A stretch of 45,658 nt of DNA from an uncultured Bacteroidales bacterium. Lineage in GTDB: Bacteria; Bacteroidota; Bacteroidia; Bacteroidales; UBA932. The stretch is taken from NCBI GenBank assembly GCA_905235995.1, contig CAJONI010000011.1, positions 1 through 45,658 of the forward strand, given 5' to 3'. The notes under the pieces were generated by a model. It made no database searches and was not told where the DNA came from. It saw only the letters and a list, made by a program, of their open reading frames with translations. Below, piece after piece: positions 1 to 6,993 of this stretch. The first letter of the stretch is position 1. Each line of letters opens with the position of its first letter. A program made the translations under genes and the position numbers.

Positions 1-72
1 GGGTTCGTCTATCGGCTAGGACGAGAGATTTTCATTCTCTAAAGAGGAGTTCGACTCTCCTACCCGCTACCA
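1..72 (+). tRNA. tRNA-Glu (TTC), 5' end cut by the window
   Basis: The cloverleaf can be folded by eye. The anticodon stem AGAGA/TCTCT (24-28/36-40) encloses a 7-nt loop with anticodon TTC at 31-33. The T arm is AGGAG/CTCCT with loop TTCGACT. The 3' acceptor strand ACCCGCT (62-68), discriminator A69 and an encoded CCA (70-72) follow. Only GGGT of the 5' acceptor strand is in the window, so about three bases are missing upstream. It lies 23 bp before rpsT and is probably co-transcribed with it. Confidence 0.93.
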
Positions 73-95
73 AAAAAATATAAAAAAGTACTATA

Positions 96-350
96 ATGGC
101 AAACCACGCATCAGCAGACAAGCGTTTCCGCCAGAGCGAGAAGCGCAGAGTGCACAACAAGTATTACGCTCGAACGACCCGCAACGCCATCAAGGCGCTC
201 CGCAACACCACCGACAAAGCCGCGGCCGAGGCATCCATGCCGAAGGTCTTCTCCATGATCGACCGTCTGGCCAAGATCAACGTTATCCACAAGAACAAGG
301 CGGCAAACCTGAAGAGCGGAATCGCGGTCTATGTGAACAAGCTTGCATAA
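96..350 (+). CDS. rpsT: 30S ribosomal protein bS20
   Basis: The 84-residue product is short, lysine/arginine-rich and helical, beginning [18 protein letters not shown], and matches bS20 in length and pattern (the family is usually 80-90 residues). It binds 16S rRNA early in 30S assembly. The ATG at 96 is the only sensible start and is preceded by an A-rich stretch instead of a strong Shine-Dalgarno sequence, as is usual in Bacteroidetes. The gene follows a tRNA-Glu gene and is closed by a strong hairpin terminator at 376-410. Nothing is odd about the sequence. Confidence 0.97.
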   Translation: MANHASADKRFRQSEKRRVHNKYYARTTRNAIKALRNTTDKAAAEASMPKVFSMIDRLAKINVIHKNKAANLKSGIAVYVNKLA

Positions 351-375
351 ATTGCTTTTTTGCGGCTGCAGTTTG

Positions 376-410
376 AAAAAACTTTCCAACCTTTGTTGGA
401 AAGTTTTTTT
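376..410 (+). terminator. Rho-independent terminator after rpsT
   Basis: The perfect 10-bp stem ACTTTCCAAC/GTTGGAAAGT (381-390/395-404) with a CTTT loop is followed by six T (405-410) and preceded by five A, which extend the stem. It closes the tRNA-Glu/rpsT unit. radC starts only 12 bp after the T tract, so radC needs read-through or a promoter inside or just after the hairpin. AACCTTTG at 388-395 is one mismatch from a -7 box, but this is weak. Confidence 0.88.
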
Positions 411-422
411 ATTTCCTGCACC

Positions 423-1115
423 ATGAAACCACACAGCATCAAAACTTGGGAAGAGGAGGCACGGCCGCGGGAGAAGCTGATGCAGCAAGGTGCGGCCGCC
501 CTCACGAACGTAGAACTCCTCGCCATCCTGATCCAGTCGGGAACGCGCGAAAAGACAGCCGTCGACCTGGCCAGGGACCTCTCGGCCACATGCGACGGCA
601 GGCTTGACGCCCTGTCGCAACAGGGCTTCCGGCGACTTACCGTACTGCCTGGCATAGGCCCGGCCAAGGCGACCATCATCCAGGCATGCTTCGAACTCGC
701 CCGGAGGCTCGCCGCCGAAATCCCCGAGGAAGACCTCACCATCCGCACTGCGGAGACGGTCGCCCGCATGATGGCCCCTTACCTGCAGCGCATACCGCAC
801 GAAGAGTGCTGGGTGCTCTACCTCAACCGCGGAAGCAAGCTCATAGGCAAGGAACGTGTGAGCCAGGGCGGACTCAGTTCCACGGTGGTGGACATCAAGA
901 TCATAGTCAAGAAGGCTGTCGACCGTCTCGCCAGCGGCCTGGTAGTCGTACATAACCACCCTTCAGGCAATCCTTTGCCGGGAGAGCAGGACCGCGTCCA
1001 GACGGAAGCGTTGAAAAAAGCGCTCGCCGTGTTCGACATCTGCCTGGTCGACCACGTGATCGTCAGCCGGAAAAAGTACTACAGCTTTTCCGGGGAAACG
1101 GTCCGGAAGTTTTAG
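423..1115 (+). CDS. radC: RadC family JAB/MPN-domain protein
   Basis: The product is 230 residues from the ATG at 423. This start gives the family N-terminus (IKTWEEEARPREKLMQQG) and avoids coding through the upstream terminator. A helix-hairpin-helix segment (LPGIGPAKATII) is followed by the JAMM metal motif HNHPSGN...D, with H177, H179 and D190 visible. The RadC family resembles metal-dependent deubiquitinase-like peptidases. Its link to DNA repair is historical and its real function is unsettled. The stop is 5 bp from the end of the convergent MgtC gene. The length is normal for the family. Confidence 0.93.
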   Translation: MKPHSIKTWEEEARPREKLMQQGAAALTNVELLAILIQSGTREKTAVDLARDLSATCDGRLDALSQQGFRRLTVLPGIGPAKATIIQACFELARRLAAEIPEEDLTIRTAETVARMMAPYLQRIPHEECWVLYLNRGSKLIGKERVSQGGLSSTVVDIKIIVKKAVDRLASGLVVVHNHPSGNPLPGEQDRVQTEALKKALAVFDICLVDHVIVSRKKYYSFSGETVRKF

Positions 1116-1120
1116 TGCGG

Positions 1121-1756
1121 CTATTCGAGCTTGTCGAGGTGGACTCCGGTAAGGGCCGAGAGGCGGGGAAGGATATGGTGGAGATATTCCCGCTTCGACA
1201 CGCGCAGGGTCAGTTCAAGGATATAGGAGTCCGGCTGCTTGGATATCGCGTAGCGGACCACCTGCTTGTCGAGGTCTTTCACGGTCTTTGTCAGGGACTC
1301 CATGTCGGATGAGGAAAACACGGCGTTGATTTCCTTCTCTCCGAACTTGACGGTATAGAAGTGCAGGGCTTCGAGGCAGATGAGGATGAGAACTGCGCAT
1401 ACGACCGCCACCGCATACATGCCGCTTCCGACGCTCAGGCCCATGGCGGCCGTGACCCAGAGTCCGGCTGCCGTGGTGAGGCCGGTGATGTGGTTTCTCT
1501 GCGACTTGATGATGATGCCGCCACCCAGGAAACCTATGCCCGAGACGACGCCCGCAGCGACGCGTGCCGCATCGAAACGAGCGGCGCCCGCGAATCCATA
1601 CTGGGATACGACCATGAACAGGGCGCTGCCCAGCGCCACCAGAACGTGCGTGCGGATGCCGGCGCCCTTGGCCCGGAGTTCCCGCTCATAGCCTATGACC
1701 GCGCCCAGGAGCGCAGCCACGAGCAGCCTGATTATCAATTGTAAAGTGAGACTCAT
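1121..1756 (-). CDS. MgtC/SapB family inner-membrane protein
   Basis: The product is 211 residues from the ATG at 1756. An in-frame extension upstream exists but overlaps upp and lacks membrane character. The N-terminal half carries about four membrane helices with the MgtC signature (AALLGAVIGYERELRAKGAG, GIGFLGGGIII, GLTTAAGLWVTAAMGL). The C-terminal 80 residues are a soluble ACT-like tail (YILELTLRVSKREYLHHILP). MgtC relatives act in magnesium or acid stress and can modulate the F-type ATPase, but the role here is inferred from family only. A -7 box lies 5 nt before the ATG, so the mRNA may be nearly leaderless. Confidence 0.9.
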   Translation of the reverse strand: MSLTLQLIIRLLVAALLGAVIGYERELRAKGAGIRTHVLVALGSALFMVVSQYGFAGAARFDAARVAAGVVSGIGFLGGGIIIKSQRNHITGLTTAAGLWVTAAMGLSVGSGMYAVAVVCAVLILICLEALHFYTVKFGEKEINAVFSSSDMESLTKTVKDLDKQVVRYAISKQPDSYILELTLRVSKREYLHHILPRLSALTGVHLDKLE

Positions 1757-1761
1757 AGCTA

Positions 1762-1769
1762 CAAAGATA
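1762..1769 (-). promoter_or_regulatory. -7 box of the MgtC gene
   Basis: TATCTTTG on the minus strand matches the Bacteroidetes -7 consensus TAnnTTTG exactly. Only 5 nt (TAGCT) separate it from the ATG, which predicts a leaderless or very short-leader transcript. Confidence 0.65.
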
Positions 1770-1800
1770 AAAAATAATACAGCTTTTCGTGCGGAATTGC

Positions 1801-1808
1801 TAACTTTA
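1801..1808 (+). promoter_or_regulatory. Probable -7 box of upp
   Basis: TAACTTTA matches seven of eight positions of the TAnnTTTG pattern (last base A) and lies 20 nt before the upp ATG. It is the best candidate in the 72-bp gap shared with the divergent MgtC gene. Confidence 0.45.
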
Positions 1809-1828
1809 TGGTGTAAAAAGCCTGTCAC

Positions 1829-2482
1829 ATGAAAATCAACAACCTCGGAGCAACGGATTCCCTGCTCAGTCAATACCTTGCAGAAATCCGCGACAAATCG
1901 GTCCAGAAAGACAGCCTGCGCTTCCGCAGGAACCTGGAGCGGATGGGCGGAATCTTCGCCCATGAGATCAGCAAGACGCTCACCTACAAGACAGTGGAAG
2001 TGGAAACCCCTCTTGGCATAGCCTCTTCCCGCGTGGTAGACAGTCCTCTGGTGATAGCAGCCATCCTGCGTGCGGGGCTTCCGGTCCATCAGGGCCTGCT
2101 GAACGCTTTCGACACCGCGCAGAACGCATTCGTAGCAGCCTACCGCAAGTACGGCAAGGGCAACGAATGTGACCTGCTGATCGAATACCAGAGCTGCCCG
2201 CCCCTGGAAGGCAAGACCCTGGTCATCGCCGACGCGATGCTTGCCTCCGGCGCGTCGATGCTGCTCACCTATGAAAGCCTCATGACCTGCGGAGAGCCTG
2301 TCCACACGCACATAGTCTGCCCCGTGGCCTCTGCCGAAGGAGTAGAAAACCTCTCAAAGAACCTCCCCCACAAGCGCGTGACCCTCTGGGTGGGCGCCAT
2401 CGACGAGGAACTCACCAACCATTCCTACATCGTCCCGGGCCTGGGAGATGCCGGCAATCTGGCTTTCGGAGAGAAAAACTGA
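1829..2482 (+). CDS. upp: Uracil phosphoribosyltransferase
   Basis: The 217-residue product fits UPRT, which makes UMP from uracil and PRPP in pyrimidine salvage. Visible signatures are the central block SPLVIAAILRAGLPVHQGL, the PRPP loop region LVIADAMLASGAS, and the C-terminal uracil-binding block IVPGLGDAGNLAFG. The PRPP loop has DAML where most family members have DPML, which seems tolerated in this lineage. The stop is 9 bp from the end of the convergent miaB gene. Start and length agree with the family (about 210 residues). Confidence 0.93.
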   Translation: MKINNLGATDSLLSQYLAEIRDKSVQKDSLRFRRNLERMGGIFAHEISKTLTYKTVEVETPLGIASSRVVDSPLVIAAILRAGLPVHQGLLNAFDTAQNAFVAAYRKYGKGNECDLLIEYQSCPPLEGKTLVIADAMLASGASMLLTYESLMTCGEPVHTHIVCPVASAEGVENLSKNLPHKRVTLWVGAIDEELTNHSYIVPGLGDAGNLAFGEKN

Positions 2483-2491
2483 TTATCAGCG

Positions 2492-3814
2492 CTATACCAA
2501 CTCGCAGCGCAAGGTGGCCGAGGTGCATGAAAGCACCCGGACCGTCACTGTCATGCCTGCCTTGACGCCTTCCGCCGGGAAGATGCAGGTGCGGTTCTGC
2601 GAGGTGCGTCCCATCATTTCGCTGTCGGAGCGCTTGGAGGGCCCTTCCGCAAGCACCTCGTAGCACTTGCCCACGCACCGGCGGTGGCTTTCGAGGGAAA
2701 CCTCGTTCTGCAGGGCGATGATCTCATTTAGACGGGCCGTCTTGACTTCGGGCGGCACGTCGTCGGGATAATGGCGGGAAGCCTTGGTGCCGGGCCTCTC
2801 GGAATACTGGAACATGAACGCACTGTCGTATCGTACTTCCCGCATCAGGGAGAGCGTCGCGGCGTGGTCGGCGTCGGTCTCGCCCGAGAATCCGGCGATC
2901 ACGTCGGTGGTGATGGCACAGTCGGGCAGGAGTTCGCGTATGCGGGCCACACGCTCCAGATACTGGGCCCTGGTGTACTTGCGGTTCATCTTCTCCAGCA
3001 TTATGTCGCTGCCCGACTGGACGGGGAGGTGGATGTGGCGGCAGATGTTGGGATGGGCGGCCATCGCGTGGAGAACGGCGTCGCCCATGTCCTTGGGATG
3101 CGAAGTGGCGAAGCGGATACGGACGGAAGGGTCGATCCCGGCCACCTGCGAAAGCAGGGACGCGAAATCGACAGGGGCTTCCGGATTCTCCGGATCGGTC
3201 CAGCGGTAGGAGTCCACGTTCTGCCCGAGAAGAGTGATCTCCCGGCAGCCGTCGGCGATTAGCGAGCACGCTTCACGCACGATTGAGCGGGGGTCGCGGC
3301 TGCGTTCCGCCCCACGGACGAAGGGCACTATGCAGTAGGAACACACGTTGTTGCATCCTCGCATGATAGAGATGAACGCGCTGACACCCGAGGGATCCAG
3401 GCGCACAGGCGCGATGTCACCGTAGGTCTCTTCGTGGGAAAGAAGGGTGTTGATCTGCTTGCCCGACACGGGGATGGCTGCGAGCAGCCGGGGAAGGTCG
3501 CGATAGGCGTCGGGGCCGGCCACAAGGTCGACCGCCGCATGCTCGAGCAGTTTTTCCTTGATGCGTTCCGCCATGCATCCCAGCACTCCGACCAGGACTC
3601 CGGGGCGGCGGCGCTTCTCCTGACGGAACACGTCGAGCCTGCCCAGGACCCGCTGCTCCGCGTTGTCTCGGACGGAGCAGGTATTGACCAGTATCAGGTC
3701 GGCCTGGTCCATCGACAGGCAGCGGCCGTAGCCCGCACCCTTGAGGATGGAAAGCACCACTTCGCTGTCGTTGACGTTCATCTGGCAGCCGTAGGTCTCG
3801 ATATAGACGTTCAT
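2492..3814 (-). CDS. miaB: tRNA-2-methylthio-N6-dimethylallyladenosine synthase MiaB
   Basis: The 440-residue product is a radical SAM methylthiotransferase that adds a methylthio group to i6A37 in tRNA. The N-terminal UPF0004 domain begins YIETYGCQMNVNDSE and provides the auxiliary-cluster cysteines. The radical SAM motif GCNNVCSYC (C-x3-C-x2-C) lies near residue 155, and a TRAM-like RNA-binding tail ends the protein. Length is typical. It is divergent from a LEA-like lipoprotein gene, with two perfect -7 boxes back to back between them. RimO is the closest alternative, but the sequence pattern YGCQMN fits MiaB. Confidence 0.94.
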   Translation of the reverse strand: MNVYIETYGCQMNVNDSEVVLSILKGAGYGRCLSMDQADLILVNTCSVRDNAEQRVLGRLDVFRQEKRRRPGVLVGVLGCMAERIKEKLLEHAAVDLVAGPDAYRDLPRLLAAIPVSGKQINTLLSHEETYGDIAPVRLDPSGVSAFISIMRGCNNVCSYCIVPFVRGAERSRDPRSIVREACSLIADGCREITLLGQNVDSYRWTDPENPEAPVDFASLLSQVAGIDPSVRIRFATSHPKDMGDAVLHAMAAHPNICRHIHLPVQSGSDIMLEKMNRKYTRAQYLERVARIRELLPDCAITTDVIAGFSGETDADHAATLSLMREVRYDSAFMFQYSERPGTKASRHYPDDVPPEVKTARLNEIIALQNEVSLESHRRCVGKCYEVLAEGPSKRSDSEMMGRTSQNRTCIFPAEGVKAGMTVTVRVLSCTSATLRCELV

Positions 3815-3834
3815 TGCGCGCTCAAATTTCGCCG

Positions 3835-3842
3835 CAAAGATA
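3835..3842 (-). promoter_or_regulatory. -7 box of miaB
   Basis: TATCTTTG on the minus strand is an exact TAnnTTTG match, 20 nt before the miaB ATG. It lies 8 bp from the opposite-strand box at 3851-3858. Confidence 0.7.
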
Positions 3843-3850
3843 AGTTTTTA

Positions 3851-3858
3851 TATCTTTG
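3851..3858 (+). promoter_or_regulatory. -7 box of the LEA-SPOR-rpoN operon
   Basis: TATCTTTG is an exact TAnnTTTG match. Transcription would begin near 3863-3866, inside the two upstream ATG codons (3860, 3863). This favours the ATG at 3884 as the real start of the lipoprotein gene. Confidence 0.7.
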
Positions 3859-3883
3859 TATGATGAATCAGATACGAAAAACC

Positions 3884-4390
3884 ATGAAGCGCACCTTTGT
3901 CCTCCTGGCCGCCGTCTTCCTGCTGGCATCCTGCCACGACGCTTCCAAGGATCCAGTCGTCATGGACTGGAACCTCGGGCAGATGAAAGGCCTGCATCTT
4001 ACCGGCGCCGGAGTCTCCGCCGACACGACGCTTGAACTCGACGTTGACAACCCTTCCCGCGCACGCTATACCATCGAATCGCTGCTGGCCGTCATCTACC
4101 TCGGCGATTCCGAAAAGCCCTTCGCCGACGTGACGGCGAACGGAACTGCCGACATAAATCCCAGCTCCCGCCAGAAAGTGTCCCTGCCGCTGTCGCTGAA
4201 CCTGCGGCGGCCCATGGCCCTGCTCGGGGGAGACATCGAAGACAGCGACCTGGAGAATGGCTATGCCGACATCGACCTTACCATCAGCAAGGGAGGCATG
4301 AAGAAGCGGATCAAGAAGGAACATGTTCCGCTCAAGGACCTCAGGACGCTCCTTGAAACCCACAAAACGAAAACAAATGAACAGATATAG
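3884..4390 (+). CDS. LEA type 2 (WHy-like) lipoprotein
   Basis: The product is 168 residues from the ATG at 3884, chosen because the -7 box at 3851-3858 puts the transcript start at or after the two earlier ATGs. The signal peptide MKRTFVLLAAVFLLASC ends in a lipobox with Cys17. The mature part looks like a WHy/LEA-2 beta-sandwich: GLHLTGAGVSADTTLELDVDNPSR, then IESLLAVIYLGDSEKPFADV and a polar tail. Such proteins occur in the Bacteroidetes envelope with unknown function. The gene overlaps the SPOR gene by 14 bp and heads a run that includes rpoN. Confidence 0.75.
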   Translation: MKRTFVLLAAVFLLASCHDASKDPVVMDWNLGQMKGLHLTGAGVSADTTLELDVDNPSRARYTIESLLAVIYLGDSEKPFADVTANGTADINPSSRQKVSLPLSLNLRRPMALLGGDIEDSDLENGYADIDLTISKGGMKKRIKKEHVPLKDLRTLLETHKTKTNEQI

Positions 4391-4847
4391 CCTTCTGCTC
4401 CTTCTGGCCGGCCTTCTGCTCTGCGGGGCCGTATCCGCCCAGTCACGGGTCGACAGCACCCTGCTCGGCGTGGACATCTTCTCGCTCATCAGCCAGAACG
4501 ACGGAACCGGATACGCAAACATCCACCAGGCGCCCGAGATAAGGAACGCCCTCTCCCGCCACATCGCCGCAAACTCGGCGGCAAAGCTGCAGGGCTACCG
4601 GGTCCGCATTTTCTTCGACAGCGACCAGAACGCACGCAGCCGTTCCGAAGCCATAGCCGCCGGATTTGCCCAGAACTATCCCGACGTACCGGTGTATCGC
4701 AGCCACGTAAGCCCGTATTTCAAGGTGACGGTGGGCGATTTCCGGACACGCGACGAAGCCCAGCGTTTCGCCAGCCGGCTGACCAACAGCGGAGCTTACC
4801 GCTACGTGTTCGTGGTCAAGGAACAAATCAACTACCCCGGTTTCTGA
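4377..4847 (+). CDS. SPOR-domain secreted protein
   Basis: The product is 156 residues from the ATG at 4377. A signal peptide (MNRYSLLLLLAGLLLCGAVSA) with likely cleavage after AQ precedes a conserved stretch SHIA-like (RNALSRHIAANSAAKLQGYRVRIFF in part) and a C-terminal SPOR fold of about 75 residues with YRVRIFFDSDQNARSRSEA and YFKVTVGDFRTRDEAQRFA. SPOR domains bind peptidoglycan lacking side stems, typically at division sites. The gene overlaps the LEA-like gene and ends 1 bp before rpoN, so the three are translationally close-coupled. Confidence 0.8.
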   Translation: MNRYSLLLLLAGLLLCGAVSAQSRVDSTLLGVDIFSLISQNDGTGYANIHQAPEIRNALSRHIAANSAAKLQGYRVRIFFDSDQNARSRSEAIAAGFAQNYPDVPVYRSHVSPYFKVTVGDFRTRDEAQRFASRLTNSGAYRYVFVVKEQINYPGF

Positions 4848-4848
4848 G

Positions 4849-6255
4849 ATGCTCAAACAGACCCAACAACTCAAGCAGACACAGAAACTCTCTCCGCTGC
4901 AGATCCAGACCATCAAGCTGATCGAACTCCCCGCACCAGAGCTGGAACAGCGCATACAGAAGGAGTTGGAAGAGAATCCCGTGCTTGAGGAGGTCGTGGA
5001 CGACTCCCCGGAAGGTGAGGAGAAAAAGAACGTCTCGCTGAGCGAATACAGCGGAAGCGACCCTACCCCGTCCTACCGGCTCTACGTCAACAATCAGGGG
5101 AAGGATCTCAAGCCCCAATACAATACCTTCTCGGTCCAGGAAAGCTTCCATCAGAGCCTCGAGGCCCAGCTCGGCTACTGCAAGCTCGACGAAAGGCAGC
5201 ACCAGATCGCCCTGTTCATCATAGGCATGATCGACGACGACGGCTACCTGCGCCGCGACCTGGAATCGCTCGCCGACGACATCTCCTTCCGGCTTGGCAT
5301 AGAGACCGACGCCGGGGAAGTGGAGGAGCTTCTGCACATCATCCAGGAATTCGAGCCGGTCGGCGTCGGGGCACGCGACCTCAGGGAGTGCCTGCTTCTC
5401 CAGCTTGCATCAAAGAAACAGACTCCTTCGGTAGAACTGGCCACACGCATCCTGAGGGACTGTTTCACCGAGTTCAGCAAGAAGCACTACAACAAGATAA
5501 CCGCAAGGCTCGGCATCACTGAAGAGCAGCTCAAGGAAGCCATTTCGGAGATAGTCCGGCTGAACCCCCGTCCAGGCGGACAGATCGACGACTCCTATAC
5601 CGAGCAGGTGCAACAGGTGGTCCCCGATTTCCTGGTCGAGCTCAAGGACGGCGAGCCGGTGATGTCCATGCCGCGTTTCTCCGTGCCCGAACTCAAGGTC
5701 AACAAGCGCTACGCCGACGTACTGATGGAGGCCGTGGGCAATGCCACCCGCGAGAAGAAGGAGGCGGCCAGTTTCGTCCGCCAGAAACTCGATTCGGCAA
5801 AATGGTTCATCGAAGCCATCAAGCAGCGCCACAACACCCTGCAGAACACGATGAACGCCATCATCGACTATCAGCGGGACTTCTTCATCGACGGCGACGA
5901 GACACAGCTCAAGCCAATGGTGCTGCGCAACATCGCCGAAAAGACCGGCCTCGACATTTCTACCATATCGCGCGTGGTCAACAGCAAGTATGTCCAGACG
6001 CACTTCGGCATATATCCCCTGAAGTATTTCTTCTCGGAAGGTCTCGTAGCCAACGACGGCGAGGAAGTGTCCACCCGCGAGATCAAGACCATCCTGACCG
6101 ACAGCATAGCCGAAGAAGACAAGCGCAAGCCGTTGACCGACGAGGAACTGGTGGAAGTGCTGAGCCAAAAGGGCTACAAGGTGGCCCGGCGCACCGTGGC
6201 CAAATACCGCGAACAGCTCAACATCCCCATAGCCCGGCTCCGCAAAGAACTGTAG
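4849..6255 (+). CDS. rpoN: RNA polymerase sigma-54 factor
   Basis: The 468-residue product has the glutamine-rich activator-interacting N-terminus (LKQTQQLKQTQKLSPLQIQ), an acidic linker, the core-binding region, a helix-turn-helix stretch (IAEKTGLDISTISRVVNSKY) and the RpoN box ARRTVAKYRE at residues 446-455, which reads the -24 element. It directs core polymerase to -24/-12 promoters and needs an AAA+ activator, none of which is in this window. It is read with the LEA and SPOR genes upstream (1-bp gap). I saw no convincing TGGCAC-N5-TTGC promoter in the window, so its targets lie elsewhere. Confidence 0.96.
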   Translation: MLKQTQQLKQTQKLSPLQIQTIKLIELPAPELEQRIQKELEENPVLEEVVDDSPEGEEKKNVSLSEYSGSDPTPSYRLYVNNQGKDLKPQYNTFSVQESFHQSLEAQLGYCKLDERQHQIALFIIGMIDDDGYLRRDLESLADDISFRLGIETDAGEVEELLHIIQEFEPVGVGARDLRECLLLQLASKKQTPSVELATRILRDCFTEFSKKHYNKITARLGITEEQLKEAISEIVRLNPRPGGQIDDSYTEQVQQVVPDFLVELKDGEPVMSMPRFSVPELKVNKRYADVLMEAVGNATREKKEAASFVRQKLDSAKWFIEAIKQRHNTLQNTMNAIIDYQRDFFIDGDETQLKPMVLRNIAEKTGLDISTISRVVNSKYVQTHFGIYPLKYFFSEGLVANDGEEVSTREIKTILTDSIAEEDKRKPLTDEELVEVLSQKGYKVARRTVAKYREQLNIPIARLRKEL

Positions 6256-6291
6256 CGTCAGAACGGTAAGGGCCAGATATTCAAGAAGCAA

Positions 6292-6993
6292 ATGCTTAGA
6301 TCATTGTCACACAAGCTCCTGTGGATAGTAACGCTGCTATCCGCACTTTTGGCCACAGCATGTGATCCGGTGGATCCTGACAATCCGGTTCCCGGACCCG
6401 ATCCGGTTCCTGTACCTGTCACCCCTGTGGCCGTTGAATCGGTTTCCATCAGCAGCACCGGCGTCGAGCTGACCGTAGGAGATGCCCATCAGCTAACAGC
6501 TACCGTATCTCCCTCCAACGCAACCTATAAGAATGTCAGCTGGTCTTCATCCGACCAGTCCGTTGCCACGGTGAGCCAGGCCGGGCTGGTCACGGCGGTG
6601 TCACAAGGTTCGACAACCATTAAAGCCATGGCCGACGGCAAGGCTGCCTCCTGCGCGGTAACCGTGAAGCCGGCCACGGTACCGGTGACAGGCATCACGC
6701 TCGACAAGACCTCTATCACCCTCCTAGAAGGCAAAAGTGAGACGATTGTGGCGACGGTGACGCCCGACAATGCCACAGACAAGACCATTGTCTGGAGCAG
6801 TTCCGACCCTGCCATTGCCTCAGTTGACGACGGCGAGGTCCTGGCCATTGCCAAGGGCACGGCCACCATCAGCGCCAAGGCTGGCGACTTTACCGCCACA
6901 TGTACCGTAACCGTCAAGAAAGACGGTTTCGAGAGCGGAGACCCCGAAGGATTTAATAACAAGAACGAACAATGGGAAAGAATATCGTTCTGA
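6292..6993 (+). CDS. Ig-like (BIG2) domain lipoprotein
   Basis: The 233-residue product begins with a signal peptide and lipobox (LLATAC, Cys24), followed by a proline-rich linker (DPVDPDNPVPGPDPVPVPV). Two bacterial Ig-like type 2 domains follow at about residues 47-125 and 132-210, each with the pattern LTVGDAHQLTATVSPSNAT / SWSSSDQSVATVS / GLVTAVSQGSTTI. It is probably a surface adhesion or scaffold lipoprotein. The 3' end overlaps the M64 peptidase gene by 22 bp, so the two are translationally coupled. No promoter box is visible in the 36 bp after rpoN. Confidence 0.82.
   Translation: MLRSLSHKLLWIVTLLSALLATACDPVDPDNPVPGPDPVPVPVTPVAVESVSISSTGVELTVGDAHQLTATVSPSNATYKNVSWSSSDQSVATVSQAGLVTAVSQGSTTIKAMADGKAASCAVTVKPATVPVTGITLDKTSITLLEGKSETIVATVTPDNATDKTIVWSSSDPAIASVDDGEVLAIAKGTATISAKAGDFTATCTVTVKKDGFESGDPEGFNNKNEQWERISF

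Noticed and set aside
1757-2311. N-terminal extension of the MgtC-type protein to 396 residues
   Set aside because: It would run through the promoter and across upp, and the extension has no membrane or conserved pattern.
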